Origin: Flavobacteriales bacterium UBA5040
GTDB lineage: Bacteria; Bacteroidota; Bacteroidia; Flavobacteriales; Weeksellaceae
Reading direction: 5' to 3'
Length of the DNA: 64,000 nt
Assembly: GCA_002415135.1 (NCBI GenBank)
Contig: DIBY01000023.1
Span: 62,001 to 126,000 of the forward strand
Position numbers and translations under genes: made by a program. Each line of letters starts with the position of its first letter. Position 1 is the first letter of the stretch. Below the pieces are notes generated by a model. The model saw only the letters and a program-made list of their open reading frames with translations. It was not told the DNA's origin and searched no databases. Positions 10,065 to 18,556 of this stretch are shown here, piece by piece.

Positions 10065-10253
10065 TACAGTGATGTGTTATATTTTCAATATCGAGAGAAT
10101 TAATGATAATTATATAACAATTAAAAACATTTAATGTAAAAATGTTTCCCATTTTCGATCATTTATTAAATTTTTGTTAGTTTCAGTATATTCTTTTTAC
10201 GGAAAAGGTGGTGCGTAAAAAGCTATTTAGAACAAGTATGAATTACAACGCAC

Positions 10254-10281
10254 AAAAAAACCTGCTAGAATAGCAGGTTTT
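10254..10281 (-). terminator. Intrinsic terminator of the rimP-nusA-infB operon
   Basis: Perfect 11-bp stem (10257-10267 with 10271-10281) around a 3-nt loop, with a T run on the minus strand at 10254-10260. It lies 17 nt after the infB stop codon. Confidence 0.9.
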
Positions 10282-10298
10282 GTATCATATTTAAAGAA

Positions 10299-13178
10299 TT
10301 ACTTTAACTTTTTCTTCACTGAAATTTCTTCGTAAACCTCTAAGATGTCTCCAACTTCAATATCATTGTATCCTTTGATATTCAGTCCACATTCGTAACC
10401 TTTGGTTACTTCCTTCACATCATCTTTGAAACGTTTCAAACTTTCCAGTTCTCCTTCGAATTTTACGATTCCGTCTCTCAGCAATCTGATCTTAGAATTA
10501 CGGGTTACTTTTCCGGTAAGAACCATACAACCTGCAATGGTACCTACTTTCGTAATTTTGAAAGTTTCGCGTATTTCTACGTTACCAATCACCTGCTCTT
10601 TGATCTCAGGGGAAAGCATACCTTCCATCGCTTCTTTAACTTCATCAATCGCTTTGTAGATAATAGAATAGGTTCTGATCTCGATCTCTTCTTTATCAGC
10701 CAATTCTTTCGCGTTAACACCTGCTCTTACGTTGAATCCAATCATAATTGCATCTGATGCTGCCGCTAATAATACATCTGACTCTGTAATCTGTCCTACA
10801 CCTTGGTGAATAATTTTCACGCTGATCTCTTCCGTAGATAAACTTTGAAGCTGATCAGATAGCGCTTCTACAGAACCATCAACATCACCTTTAAGGATAA
10901 TATTCAATTCTTTGAAGTCTCCTAAAGCAATACGTCTTCCCAGTTCATCCAGAGTTACGTGTTTCTTAGTTCTAACTGATTGTTCACGTTGCAATTGCTC
11001 TCTTTTGGTTGCAATTGTTTTCGCTTCTCTTTCGTCCGCGAATACTCTAAATTTATCACCTGCAGTTGGTGCGCCATCTAAACCTAAAATAGTTACCGGA
11101 ATTGATGGTCCAGCTTCCTCCATGGTTTTTCCTCTTTCATCAAGGATGGCTTTTACTTTACCGTGATTTTTCCCGGCAAGTACATAATCCCCAACTTTAA
11201 GAGTTCCAGCCTGTACAAGAATGGTTGAAATATAACCTCTACCTTTATCTAGAGATGCTTCAATTACAACTCCACTTGCACTCTTATCTGGATTGGCTTT
11301 TAATTCTAAAATTTCAGCTTGTAACAATACTTTTTCAAGTAATGCATCCATATTATTACCAAACTTCGCAGACACTTCTTGTGACTGTACATTACCACCC
11401 CATTCTTCTACCAAAACATTCATTGCAGAAAGTTGTTGACGAATATTATCTGGGTTAGCGTTTGGTCTATCTACTTTGTTAATTGCAATAATCATTGGAA
11501 CTCCCGCCGCTTGTGCGTGAGAAATTGCTTCTTTGGTTTGAGGCATCACATCATCATCTGCTGCAATAACAATAATTGCAATATCAGTAATTTGTGCACC
11601 TCTGGCTCTCATCGCCGTAAATGCTTCGTGACCTGGTGTATCTAAGAAAGTAATTCTTTGACCGTTCTCCAGTCTCACGTTGTAAGCACCAATATGCTGT
11701 GTAATTCCACCAGATTCACCGGCAATTACATTGGTTTTACGAACATAATCCAACAATGAAGTTTTACCGTGATCCACGTGACCCATTACGGTTACGATCG
11801 GCGCTCTGAATACTAGATCCTCGGCAGTATCGGTATCTTCTTCTAAGGCTGATTCTTCAACATCAGCATCAGAGAATTCAATGGTATATCCGAATTCATC
11901 GGCAACAAGTAATAATGTGTCAGCTTCTAAACGCTGATTCATCGTTACCATTACTCCTAATGAGAAACATGCAGATATTACTTCGGTTGGACTCACATTC
12001 ATCAATGAAGCTAATTCACCTACCGTAATAAATTCTGTTATTTTCAGAGTTCTGTCAGCAGCATCGATTTCATCCTGACGCTCATCCTGTTCTCTTCTAT
12101 AAACTCTTTTCTCTTTTCTATATTTGGCTCCTTTATTTTTACCGGCTTTGCTGGTCAGTTTTTCTAAAGTTTCCTTAATTTGATTTTTAACTTGTTCGTC
12201 AGTTAATTCAACTGGCATTACAGGACCTCTTCTTACTGGGCCTCTGTTACCACCTTGATATCCACCACCAGGTCGGTTTCCGCCACCTTGTCCAGGCGGG
12301 CGATTTCCTTGACCTTGTCCAGGTGGACGATTCCCTTGACCAGGACCCGGAGGTCTGTTTCCTTGAGCACCTTGAGTATTCGTACCTGTTGGATTTGGTT
12401 TTTCAATACGCTTTCTTTTCTTCTTGGCAGCGGCTGAATTCGGGGAAGGTTTTGGTTTATTAAACTGTGATAAATCAACCGTTTGTTTAAGGATCTTAAC
12501 ACCTTGTAACTGTTTGTAAACCGTTTCTATTTTATCTGACTCAGGAGCTTCAGCTGCTGGAGCTTCTACAACTGGCGCTGGAGTTTCTACTGGTGTAGCA
12601 ACAACAGGCGCTTCCGGTGCTTTTTGCTCAGGTGCTTTTTCTGTTGAAACCTCCGGTTTTTTCGGTTGATCTTTTTTGGAAGATCTTGGTTTGTTGCCTT
12701 CTATTTTAGACAAATCAATTTTATCCAAAACTTTGAATTCCTGTTTCTCAGAAACAGGTGCTTTTTCAGAAACTGGCGCTTTCTCAGCTACGGGCGTTTC
12801 TTCAACGACTGGTTTTGGCTCTGGAGCTGGCGCGGCTGTTTGCTCTGCTTTTACTTCAGGTTTCTTTGGATCTAAGTCGATCTTCCCTAAAATTCTTGTT
12901 TCAGGTTTTTGACTTGATCTGGCTCTTATTACCTCAGGTTGCGATGGCTCTATTTCCAGCTTTTCTTCTGGAACCTTTGCAATCACTACCTCATGAGAAG
13001 CTTTTCTTTGTTCCCCGTCTTTACGGAACTCAGCTTCTAATGCAGAATATGCCGATTCTTCCAATTGAGCGTTCGGATTACTTTCCACTTCGATCCCCTT
13101 AGCATGTAGAAATTCTACGAGCCTTGTCATCGAAATATTAAATTCCTTAACCGCTTTGTTTAATCTAATTTTTGGCAT
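10299..13178 (-). CDS. infB: Translation initiation factor IF-2
   Basis: 959 residues. IF-2 is the GTPase that places initiator tRNA on the 30S subunit and promotes subunit joining. The N-terminus (MPKIRLNKAVKEFNIS) is the IF2_N domain. Residues about 70-350 are a long Pro/Ala/Glu/Lys-rich linker with a Gly-rich stretch of repeated GQGNRPP units, typical of Bacteroidota IF-2. The G domain has G1 GHVDHGKT near residue 464, DTPGHEAFT near 511 and NKVD near 565. Domains II-IV follow, ending KKKLK. Last gene of rimP-nusA-infB, 74 nt after nusA, closed by a strong terminator. Confidence 0.98.
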   Translation of the reverse strand: MPKIRLNKAVKEFNISMTRLVEFLHAKGIEVESNPNAQLEESAYSALEAEFRKDGEQRKASHEVVIAKVPEEKLEIEPSQPEVIRARSSQKPETRILGKIDLDPKKPEVKAEQTAAPAPEPKPVVEETPVAEKAPVSEKAPVSEKQEFKVLDKIDLSKIEGNKPRSSKKDQPKKPEVSTEKAPEQKAPEAPVVATPVETPAPVVEAPAAEAPESDKIETVYKQLQGVKILKQTVDLSQFNKPKPSPNSAAAKKKRKRIEKPNPTGTNTQGAQGNRPPGPGQGNRPPGQGQGNRPPGQGGGNRPGGGYQGGNRGPVRRGPVMPVELTDEQVKNQIKETLEKLTSKAGKNKGAKYRKEKRVYRREQDERQDEIDAADRTLKITEFITVGELASLMNVSPTEVISACFSLGVMVTMNQRLEADTLLLVADEFGYTIEFSDADVEESALEEDTDTAEDLVFRAPIVTVMGHVDHGKTSLLDYVRKTNVIAGESGGITQHIGAYNVRLENGQRITFLDTPGHEAFTAMRARGAQITDIAIIVIAADDDVMPQTKEAISHAQAAGVPMIIAINKVDRPNANPDNIRQQLSAMNVLVEEWGGNVQSQEVSAKFGNNMDALLEKVLLQAEILELKANPDKSASGVVIEASLDKGRGYISTILVQAGTLKVGDYVLAGKNHGKVKAILDERGKTMEEAGPSIPVTILGLDGAPTAGDKFRVFADEREAKTIATKREQLQREQSVRTKKHVTLDELGRRIALGDFKELNIILKGDVDGSVEALSDQLQSLSTEEISVKIIHQGVGQITESDVLLAAASDAIMIGFNVRAGVNAKELADKEEIEIRTYSIIYKAIDEVKEAMEGMLSPEIKEQVIGNVEIRETFKITKVGTIAGCMVLTGKVTRNSKIRLLRDGIVKFEGELESLKRFKDDVKEVTKGYECGLNIKGYNDIEVGDILEVYEEISVKKKLK

Positions 13179-13252
13179 GTATACTTTATACTTTTATTTT
13201 AATTTTTGCAAAGTTAACCTATTTTAACTTTATACAGAGTTTTTAGAAAAAC

Positions 13253-14500
13253 TTAGTCTTCTAACTCCTCTTTCAGGATTCGTTTTACCTCCTCAATGGT
13301 TTCTTCTTCTAAGTCAGTGATGCTTAAAAGCGCTTCTGTTTCTTTATCTAAAATACTTTTCGCAGTATTCAATCCTACTTTACGGAACTCATCGATGATC
13401 CACTGTTCGATATCGCCTTCTTCAGTTCCCGCGAATTCTCTTAATTCAACATCATCATCTTCACTCGCCTCTCTATAAACATCGATATCATAACCGCTTA
13501 ACCAAGATGCCAATCTGATGTTTTGTCCTTGCTTACCAATCACTCTTGAAATTTCTTCAACTGGAGTATAAACTAACGCATAATTGGTCTCTTCGTTGAT
13601 CTCGATTTTATTGATGGTAATGTTTCCTAAAGCTCTTTTCACCATGATCTCAGGGTTTTTTGACCACTGAATCACATCGATATTTTCGTTTTTCAATTCT
13701 CTCACCACACCGTGGATTCTAGAACCTTTCACTCCAACACAAGCTCCAACCGGATCAATTCTGTCATCATAAGCATCAACCGCAATTTTTGCTTTTTCAC
13801 CAGGAATACGAACTACTTTTTTCAAAATAATGGTACCGTCCTGGATTTCTGGAATTTCCATTTCCAGTAATTTCTCTAAAAATCGAGGTGCCGTTCTCGA
13901 CACAATAATTTGTGGTTTTGAACCTTTAAAGTCAACACTTTCTACAATTGCACGAATGCTTTCTCCTTTTTTAAAGAAGTCAGAAGGAATTTGATTTTCT
14001 TTTGGCAAGATGAATTCATTATCATCGTCATCTAACAATATAACATGTTTGTGACGAATATGATGAACTTCACCCATCACGATCTCACCGATCTTATCTC
14101 TAAACTGATCGTATAAAACCGCATTATTATGTTCCTGAAGTTTCGTTGCTAAAATTTGTTTCAGCGTTAAAATACTTCTTCTTCCTAATTGTTCAATCGG
14201 AATTTCCACAGAAAAATCATCACCAATTTCGAAAGTTGGATCTATTTTTTTTGCTTCTGAGATTTCAATTTCTAAATCATCATCTTCAGACATTTCGTCT
14301 GCAACAATTTCTTTATTTAAAAATATCTGAAAATCTCCCTTATCAGGATTTACAATGACATCAAAATGATCATCAGAATCAAATCTCTTTCTTAAAAGAG
14401 TTTTCAATGAGTCTTCGATAATCGCCATCAGGTCAATTTTGCTGATGTTTTTGTCTTCTTTGAAATCGCCAAATGCTTCAATCAATGCTAAACCGTCCAT
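13253..14500 (-). CDS. nusA: Transcription termination/antitermination factor NusA
   Basis: 415 residues, the short form without C-terminal AR repeats. The N-terminal RNA polymerase-binding domain (MDGLALIEAFGDFKEDKNIS) is followed by an S1 domain around residues 130-200 (IGEIVMGEVHHIRHKHVILL) and two KH domains around 225-345, with GACVGVKGSRIHGVVRELKN and VIGKQGQNIRLASWLSGYDI. It binds elongating RNA polymerase and modulates pausing and termination. The place between rimP and infB is the conserved operon order and supports the call. Confidence 0.98.
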   Translation of the reverse strand: MDGLALIEAFGDFKEDKNISKIDLMAIIEDSLKTLLRKRFDSDDHFDVIVNPDKGDFQIFLNKEIVADEMSEDDDLEIEISEAKKIDPTFEIGDDFSVEIPIEQLGRRSILTLKQILATKLQEHNNAVLYDQFRDKIGEIVMGEVHHIRHKHVILLDDDDNEFILPKENQIPSDFFKKGESIRAIVESVDFKGSKPQIIVSRTAPRFLEKLLEMEIPEIQDGTIILKKVVRIPGEKAKIAVDAYDDRIDPVGACVGVKGSRIHGVVRELKNENIDVIQWSKNPEIMVKRALGNITINKIEINEETNYALVYTPVEEISRVIGKQGQNIRLASWLSGYDIDVYREASEDDDVELREFAGTEEGDIEQWIIDEFRKVGLNTAKSILDKETEALLSITDLEEETIEEVKRILKEELED

Positions 14501-14568
14501 TTATATATGTTTTGTTTTAGGTTCGAAATATAAAGTTTTTACGCTTTAAATTTAATTCAATTTATCAT

Positions 14569-14602
14569 AAAAGAGTGCCTAATTAAAAATTATCACTCTT
14601 TT
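14569..14602 (-). other. Hairpin in the rimP-nusA intergenic RNA
   Basis: A perfect 9-bp inverted repeat (14569-14577 and 14594-14602; AAAAGAGTG and its complement) with a 16-nt loop sits just after the rimP stop. No T run follows on the minus strand, so a processing or stability element is more likely than a terminator. Confidence 0.45.
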
Positions 14603-14605
14603 GTT

Positions 14606-15073
14606 TTAGAACTTTATCGCAACAAGTGCTTTTTTAATATCGGAATAAGGAATTTCGCGTTCTTCAACTACATCCATTTTTCCTTTCCCTATGTCTTTCG
14701 GTTTTCGGTATTTTAAAACTAAAGTAATGCTCTCTTCTTCAACTTTGATCAATTCTCCTTCAATTTCTGAAGAATCATTCATCAATAACTCTAGAGACCT
14801 GCCAATATTTTTTCGATATTGTCTCGGCGAGGCAAGTGGTTCGCTTAAGCCTGCACTCATCACCTCCATAGAAAAATCATGTTCGTCACGATCCATATTG
14901 AATTCGATCGCACGACTCGCATCTAGACAGTCCTGAAGGGTAACGCCATCATCACCATCCAGAATTACTCTTATATGATCAGTCACAGAAAATTTAATAT
15001 CGATCAAAAATAGATCTTCCCTTTCTGCTAAAAAATCGTTTAATAATTGTTCTACCTGCGTTCTAATTTCCAT
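14606..15073 (-). CDS. rimP: Ribosome maturation factor RimP
   Basis: 155 residues, the usual length. RimP assists maturation of the 30S subunit. Visible family features are FLIDIKFSVTDHIRVILDGD, the segment DCLDASRAIEFNMD, and VMSAGLSEPLASPRQYRKN, the conserved end of the N-terminal domain. First gene of the rimP-nusA-infB operon. A TATATTTG -7 element lies 74 nt upstream and a terminator-like hairpin lies in the leader between promoter and start. Confidence 0.95.
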   Translation of the reverse strand: MEIRTQVEQLLNDFLAEREDLFLIDIKFSVTDHIRVILDGDDGVTLQDCLDASRAIEFNMDRDEHDFSMEVMSAGLSEPLASPRQYRKNIGRSLELLMNDSSEIEGELIKVEEESITLVLKYRKPKDIGKGKMDVVEEREIPYSDIKKALVAIKF

Positions 15074-15094
15074 AATTTCTAAAATACTCTTACG

Positions 15095-15122
15095 AAAAAA
15101 GGCATTCTTCCGAAGGCCTTTT
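15095..15122 (-). promoter_or_regulatory. Terminator-like hairpin in the rimP leader (possible attenuator)
   Basis: In the transcript sense AAAAGGC (15122-15116) pairs with GCCTTTT (15103-15097), with a smaller 3-bp inner stem, and two further T follow (15096-15095). It lies between the -7 element at 15148-15155 and the rimP ATG at 15073, so transcription of the whole operon must pass through it. Confidence 0.45.
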
Positions 15123-15147
15123 CATTATAATTTCCGTAAATCCGTTG

Positions 15148-15155
15148 CAAATATA
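15148..15155 (-). promoter_or_regulatory. -7 element of the rimP-nusA-infB promoter
   Basis: TATATTTG on the minus strand is an exact match to TAnnTTTG. It predicts a leader of roughly 70 nt carrying the hairpin at 15095-15122. Confidence 0.55.
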
Positions 15156-15230
15156 CACAATTTTAATAAAATGACAAAATAATTGCATATTATTGAAAGT
15201 GCAATAAACAGGCAACAAACGATTAATTCT

Positions 15231-15238
15231 TATATTTG
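15231..15238 (+). promoter_or_regulatory. -7 element upstream of the UDP-glucose dehydrogenase gene
   Basis: TATATTTG is an exact match to TAnnTTTG, 21 nt before the GTG start. No clear TTG box is seen at the usual distance upstream. Confidence 0.5.
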
Positions 15239-15259
15239 CCGAAATAAAAAAACTCAATT

Positions 15260-16570
15260 GTGAATATTACAATCGTTGGAACAGGCTACGTTGGTTTGGT
15301 TACAGGAACTACTCTGGCAGAATTAGGAAACACGGTTTACTGTGTGGATATTGATGCTAAAAAAGTAGAACGCATGAAACAGGGAGTCGTGCCAATCTAT
15401 GAACCAGGTCTGGAAGAAATGTTTCTGAGAAATATTCAAGCACAACGATTATTTTTCACAACTGATATTAAAGAAGCACTTGACAAAAGCGAAGTTATTT
15501 ACCTCGCTTTACCGACTCCTCCAGGAGAAGATGGCTCCGCAGATCTTTCGTATGTGATTTCTGTGGCCAATCAAATAGGTGAAATGATTACAGAGTACAA
15601 AGTGATCGTCAATAAATCCACCGTGCCTGTTGGGACCGCTGATAAAGTTCGCGAAACCATTGGTGCTAAAACAAAAATCCCTTTCGATGTCGTTTCTAAT
15701 CCTGAGTTTTTACGGGAAGGATTTGCCGTAGAAGATTCCATGAATCCTGCCCGAGTTATTGTGGGAAGCGAGTCTGAGAAAGCGCAGGAAGTGATGGCAA
15801 AAATTTATCAACCTTTTACCAATATCGGAATTCCTATTATTTTCATGGATGAGAAATCGTCTGAATTAACCAAGTATGCAGCCAATTCATTTTTAGCAGT
15901 AAAGATTACCTTTATGAATGAAATTGCTAATTATTGCGAAAAGGTTGGCGCCGACGTAGATAAGGTACGTTTAGGAATGGGAAGTGACGATAGAATTGGA
16001 CATCGTTTTCTGTTCCCAGGTATTGGTTACGGCGGAAGTTGTTTTCCGAAAGATGTGAAAGCATTGATCAGATCTGGTAAACAGGAAGGTTTTGATTTCC
16101 AGATCTTAGAAGCAACGGAAGAAGTGAATCAAACTCAAAAAGTAATTCTCGTTTCTGAAATTGAAAACTATTTTAAAGGAGATTTAAAAGGTAAGAAAAT
16201 AGCAGTTTGGGGCTTGGCTTTCAAAGCGAACACCGATGACATCCGAGAAGCATCTTCTTTAGATAATATTAAATTGCTTTTAGAAAAAGGTGCCGAAATT
16301 ACTGCTTACGATTCAATTGCTGAAGAAAACGTACGCCAGGTTTTAGCTGATGATATTTCGTATGCTCAAGACATGTACTCCGCTTTGGAAGGCGCAGACT
16401 GCTTGTTAATTGCGACGGAGTGGAGTGAATTCAAAAATCCTAACTTCGAGTTGATGGCAAAGAAAATGAACAATAAAGCCATCTTCGACGGCAGAAATAT
16501 GTTCGCCTTAGAGCAAGTTGAAGATAAAGGTTTTTTCTACAAATCAATCGGTAGAAAGACTTTAAAATAA
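15260..16570 (+). CDS. ugd: UDP-glucose 6-dehydrogenase
   Basis: 436 residues starting at GTG. Oxidises UDP-glucose to UDP-glucuronate with two NAD+, supplying acidic sugar for surface polysaccharide. The Rossmann motif GTGYVGLVTG is at residues 7-16, and TPPGEDGSADLSYV and NKSTVPVGTADKVRE follow. NPEFLREGFAVEDSMNPARV is the family signature, and catalytic Cys261 lies in GGSCFPKDVKAL. The C-terminal domain has WGLAFKANTDDIREASS. It opens the polysaccharide gene block. The GDP-mannose dehydrogenase relatives share this fold, but the overall sequence looks like the UDP-glucose type. A GTG start is chosen because the Rossmann strand begins directly after it. Confidence 0.93.
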   Translation: MNITIVGTGYVGLVTGTTLAELGNTVYCVDIDAKKVERMKQGVVPIYEPGLEEMFLRNIQAQRLFFTTDIKEALDKSEVIYLALPTPPGEDGSADLSYVISVANQIGEMITEYKVIVNKSTVPVGTADKVRETIGAKTKIPFDVVSNPEFLREGFAVEDSMNPARVIVGSESEKAQEVMAKIYQPFTNIGIPIIFMDEKSSELTKYAANSFLAVKITFMNEIANYCEKVGADVDKVRLGMGSDDRIGHRFLFPGIGYGGSCFPKDVKALIRSGKQEGFDFQILEATEEVNQTQKVILVSEIENYFKGDLKGKKIAVWGLAFKANTDDIREASSLDNIKLLLEKGAEITAYDSIAEENVRQVLADDISYAQDMYSALEGADCLLIATEWSEFKNPNFELMAKKMNNKAIFDGRNMFALEQVEDKGFFYKSIGRKTLK

Positions 16571-16601
16571 ATTTTTCGAATTATTATAAATACCATCCGA
16601 T

Positions 16602-17579
16602 TTGAAATTAAATTTACTTTCAAAAATTCTTTTCGCAGTATTGCTGGCATTTACGGTCAACAGTTTTGTGTATTTCGGATTTGCCAATATATATTCGTCC
16701 AAAATTTTAAACATCCAAAGTTTTCAGGAACAATTCCATTCCGGAATTTATCAGTATCGAATTTTAAGCGGTTATTTTTTAATCTGGATTTATGACCTTT
16801 TATCTGCATTCAATGTTGACTACGAAATTTTCAAATTAAATTTTGTAAAGCCAGATTCGGAACCGCAGATGTATTTGTCGTTCTATATTCTCAATACCTT
16901 TTTTATGATGCTTTCAGGAGCGATGATGGTATTAATTACTGAATCTAAAAATTTTGTCGCTACCTATTCAGAAAAACTGCTGATTACTGCTGTGGCAATA
17001 TTTAGTCTTGCACTTTCACAGTTTGTAATTGTTCCTTATGACGTTTCAAGTTATTTTTTCCTGCTGCTATTTTTCTATTTTTTAATTCAATATTTACAGC
17101 AACCATCAAATTCGAAGTTGGTTATTTTAAGTTTCATTATTATTATTTCAACTATTAATAGAGAATCTTCCGCCTTATCACTTTCATTGGCAGCGACACT
17201 ATTATTTTCAAAATTTGGACTTAAAAAAGAAACTATTTTACCAACCGCGGTTTTGGTAATAGTTTTCATATCCGCTTATTTTGGTTTAAGATTGATGAGT
17301 GAAAACTTTACAACGAACGACGGGAATTTATTAATCCAAAATTTCACAGAACCGAAGAATATTTTAGGAATCTTATTTTGGCTGGTATTTTTTGTTTTTA
17401 CAATGATGTTGGCTAAAGATCAAAGAGCAGCTAAACACATTGTTTTATTCCACTTGCTTTCTTTTCCTTATTTAATCTTATGCTTCTATACTGGCATTAT
17501 ATATGAAATCCGTCTGTACATTCCCCTCTTTCTAACTTCTATTTTACTTACCAAAACAGAACTTTCTAAAATTCATTAA
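16602..17579 (+). CDS. Polytopic membrane protein of unknown function in the polysaccharide locus
   Basis: 325 residues, not assigned to a family. About eight to ten hydrophobic segments can be seen, beginning with LLSKILFAVLLAFTVNSFVYF and ending with YIPLFLTSILLT. A soluble loop near residues 40-95 contains QFHSGIYQYRILSGYF, a pattern reminiscent of membrane glycosyltransferase-like or EpsG-like proteins, but I cannot confirm that. The start is TTG at 16602, chosen because a Lys followed by a hydrophobic helix begins there; no ATG lies close. It sits 31 nt after ugd and 34 nt before the ABC permease in the same direction, so it is probably tied to polysaccharide assembly. Confidence 0.7.
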   Translation: MKLNLLSKILFAVLLAFTVNSFVYFGFANIYSSKILNIQSFQEQFHSGIYQYRILSGYFLIWIYDLLSAFNVDYEIFKLNFVKPDSEPQMYLSFYILNTFFMMLSGAMMVLITESKNFVATYSEKLLITAVAIFSLALSQFVIVPYDVSSYFFLLLFFYFLIQYLQQPSNSKLVILSFIIIISTINRESSALSLSLAATLLFSKFGLKKETILPTAVLVIVFISAYFGLRLMSENFTTNDGNLLIQNFTEPKNILGILFWLVFFVFTMMLAKDQRAAKHIVLFHLLSFPYLILCFYTGIIYEIRLYIPLFLTSILLTKTELSKIH

Positions 17580-17586
17580 TTTACCT

Positions 17587-17594
17587 TATTTTTG
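17587..17594 (+). promoter_or_regulatory. -7 element upstream of the ABC polysaccharide exporter genes
   Basis: TATTTTTG, exact match to TAnnTTTG, 19 nt before the permease ATG. The export genes may therefore have their own promoter. Confidence 0.45.
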
Positions 17595-17613
17595 TAAAAA
17601 CACTCCACCACAA

Positions 17614-18462
17614 ATGACCGAACCTCAACAACAATGGACGGAAACGATAGAATCCAGCCACTCTTTATTCGATCTAAAGCTTACTGAAGTTTGGCGGTAC
17701 AAAGATTTGGTTTATATGTTTGTAAAGCGGGATTTTGTGTCAGAATTCAAACAAACGATATTAGGTCCGATCTGGTTTTTCATCAACCCAATATTCACCA
17801 CTTTGGTTTATGTTGTGGTCTTCGGAAATATTGCCGGATTGTCAACTGACGGCGCTCCAAAAGTTCTATTTTATCTTGCGGGAGTTACACTTTGGAACTA
17901 TTTCTCAAATTGTCTAACCAGAACTTCGGGAGTTTTTCGGGATAATGCGTCAATATTTGGAAAAGTCTATTTCCCCCGTCTGGTAATGCCTTTAACGATT
18001 GTTATTTCTAATCTGATGAAATTTGGGGTTCAGTTCGCACTTTTTATTTCTTTCCTTATTTATTATATGATCAAAGGTGAAGTGCAACCCAACATCTGGA
18101 TTCTGGCCACACCATTCATCATTATTTTAATGGCCGCATTTGCTTTGGGAACAGGAATGATATTTTCTGCTTTAACAACGAAATACCGAGATCTACAAAT
18201 GCTCTTAGGCTTCGGAATCAGTTTGTTTATGTACGCGACGCCAGTAATTTATCCGTTCTCTTCTTTATCCGGAATTTGGAGAACAATCGCCATGTATAAT
18301 CCGTTAACCGGGATTTTCGAATGTTTTAAATATGGCTGGCTGGGAGTCGGAGATTTTTCCGTAACCATTCTCCTAATCAGTACAGTAATCATATTTATTA
18401 TTCTGGCCATCGGCACTTTGATCTTCAATAAAGTCGAAAAAGGATTTATGGATACTGTCTAA
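17614..18462 (+). CDS. ABC-2 type polysaccharide export permease (Wzm-like)
   Basis: 282 residues. Inner-membrane channel subunit for undecaprenyl-linked polysaccharide export. Family hallmarks are the cytoplasmic lead-in WRYKDLVYMFVKRDF, the segment KQTILGPIWFFINPIFTTLVYVVVFG, RDNASIFGKVYFPRLVMPL and TTKYRDLQMLLGFGISLFMYATPVIYP; six transmembrane segments can be counted. It is followed by its ATPase after 94 nt of purine-rich, gene-free DNA. With the Wzt-like protein this makes an ABC-dependent O-antigen or capsule-type exporter; no Wzx or Wzy gene was recognised in the window. Confidence 0.93.
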   Translation: MTEPQQQWTETIESSHSLFDLKLTEVWRYKDLVYMFVKRDFVSEFKQTILGPIWFFINPIFTTLVYVVVFGNIAGLSTDGAPKVLFYLAGVTLWNYFSNCLTRTSGVFRDNASIFGKVYFPRLVMPLTIVISNLMKFGVQFALFISFLIYYMIKGEVQPNIWILATPFIIILMAAFALGTGMIFSALTTKYRDLQMLLGFGISLFMYATPVIYPFSSLSGIWRTIAMYNPLTGIFECFKYGWLGVGDFSVTILLISTVIIFIILAIGTLIFNKVEKGFMDTV

Positions 18463-18556
18463 AAAAAAGAGCCAAGGAAAAAGTAAAAAGAACCAAGTGA
18501 AAACTGTGATCAAGAGCAAGTCACAAATAGTTTAAAAAATTTATTAAATAAGAAAC

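Noticed and set aside
12233..13102. Several overlapping open frames opposite or inside infB
   Set aside because: They are shadows of the repetitive Pro/Gly/Glu-rich linker of IF-2.
16602..17579. Reading the membrane protein as a Wzy polymerase
   Set aside because: The locus uses ABC-type export, which does not need Wzy, and I could not see a defining Wzy motif.
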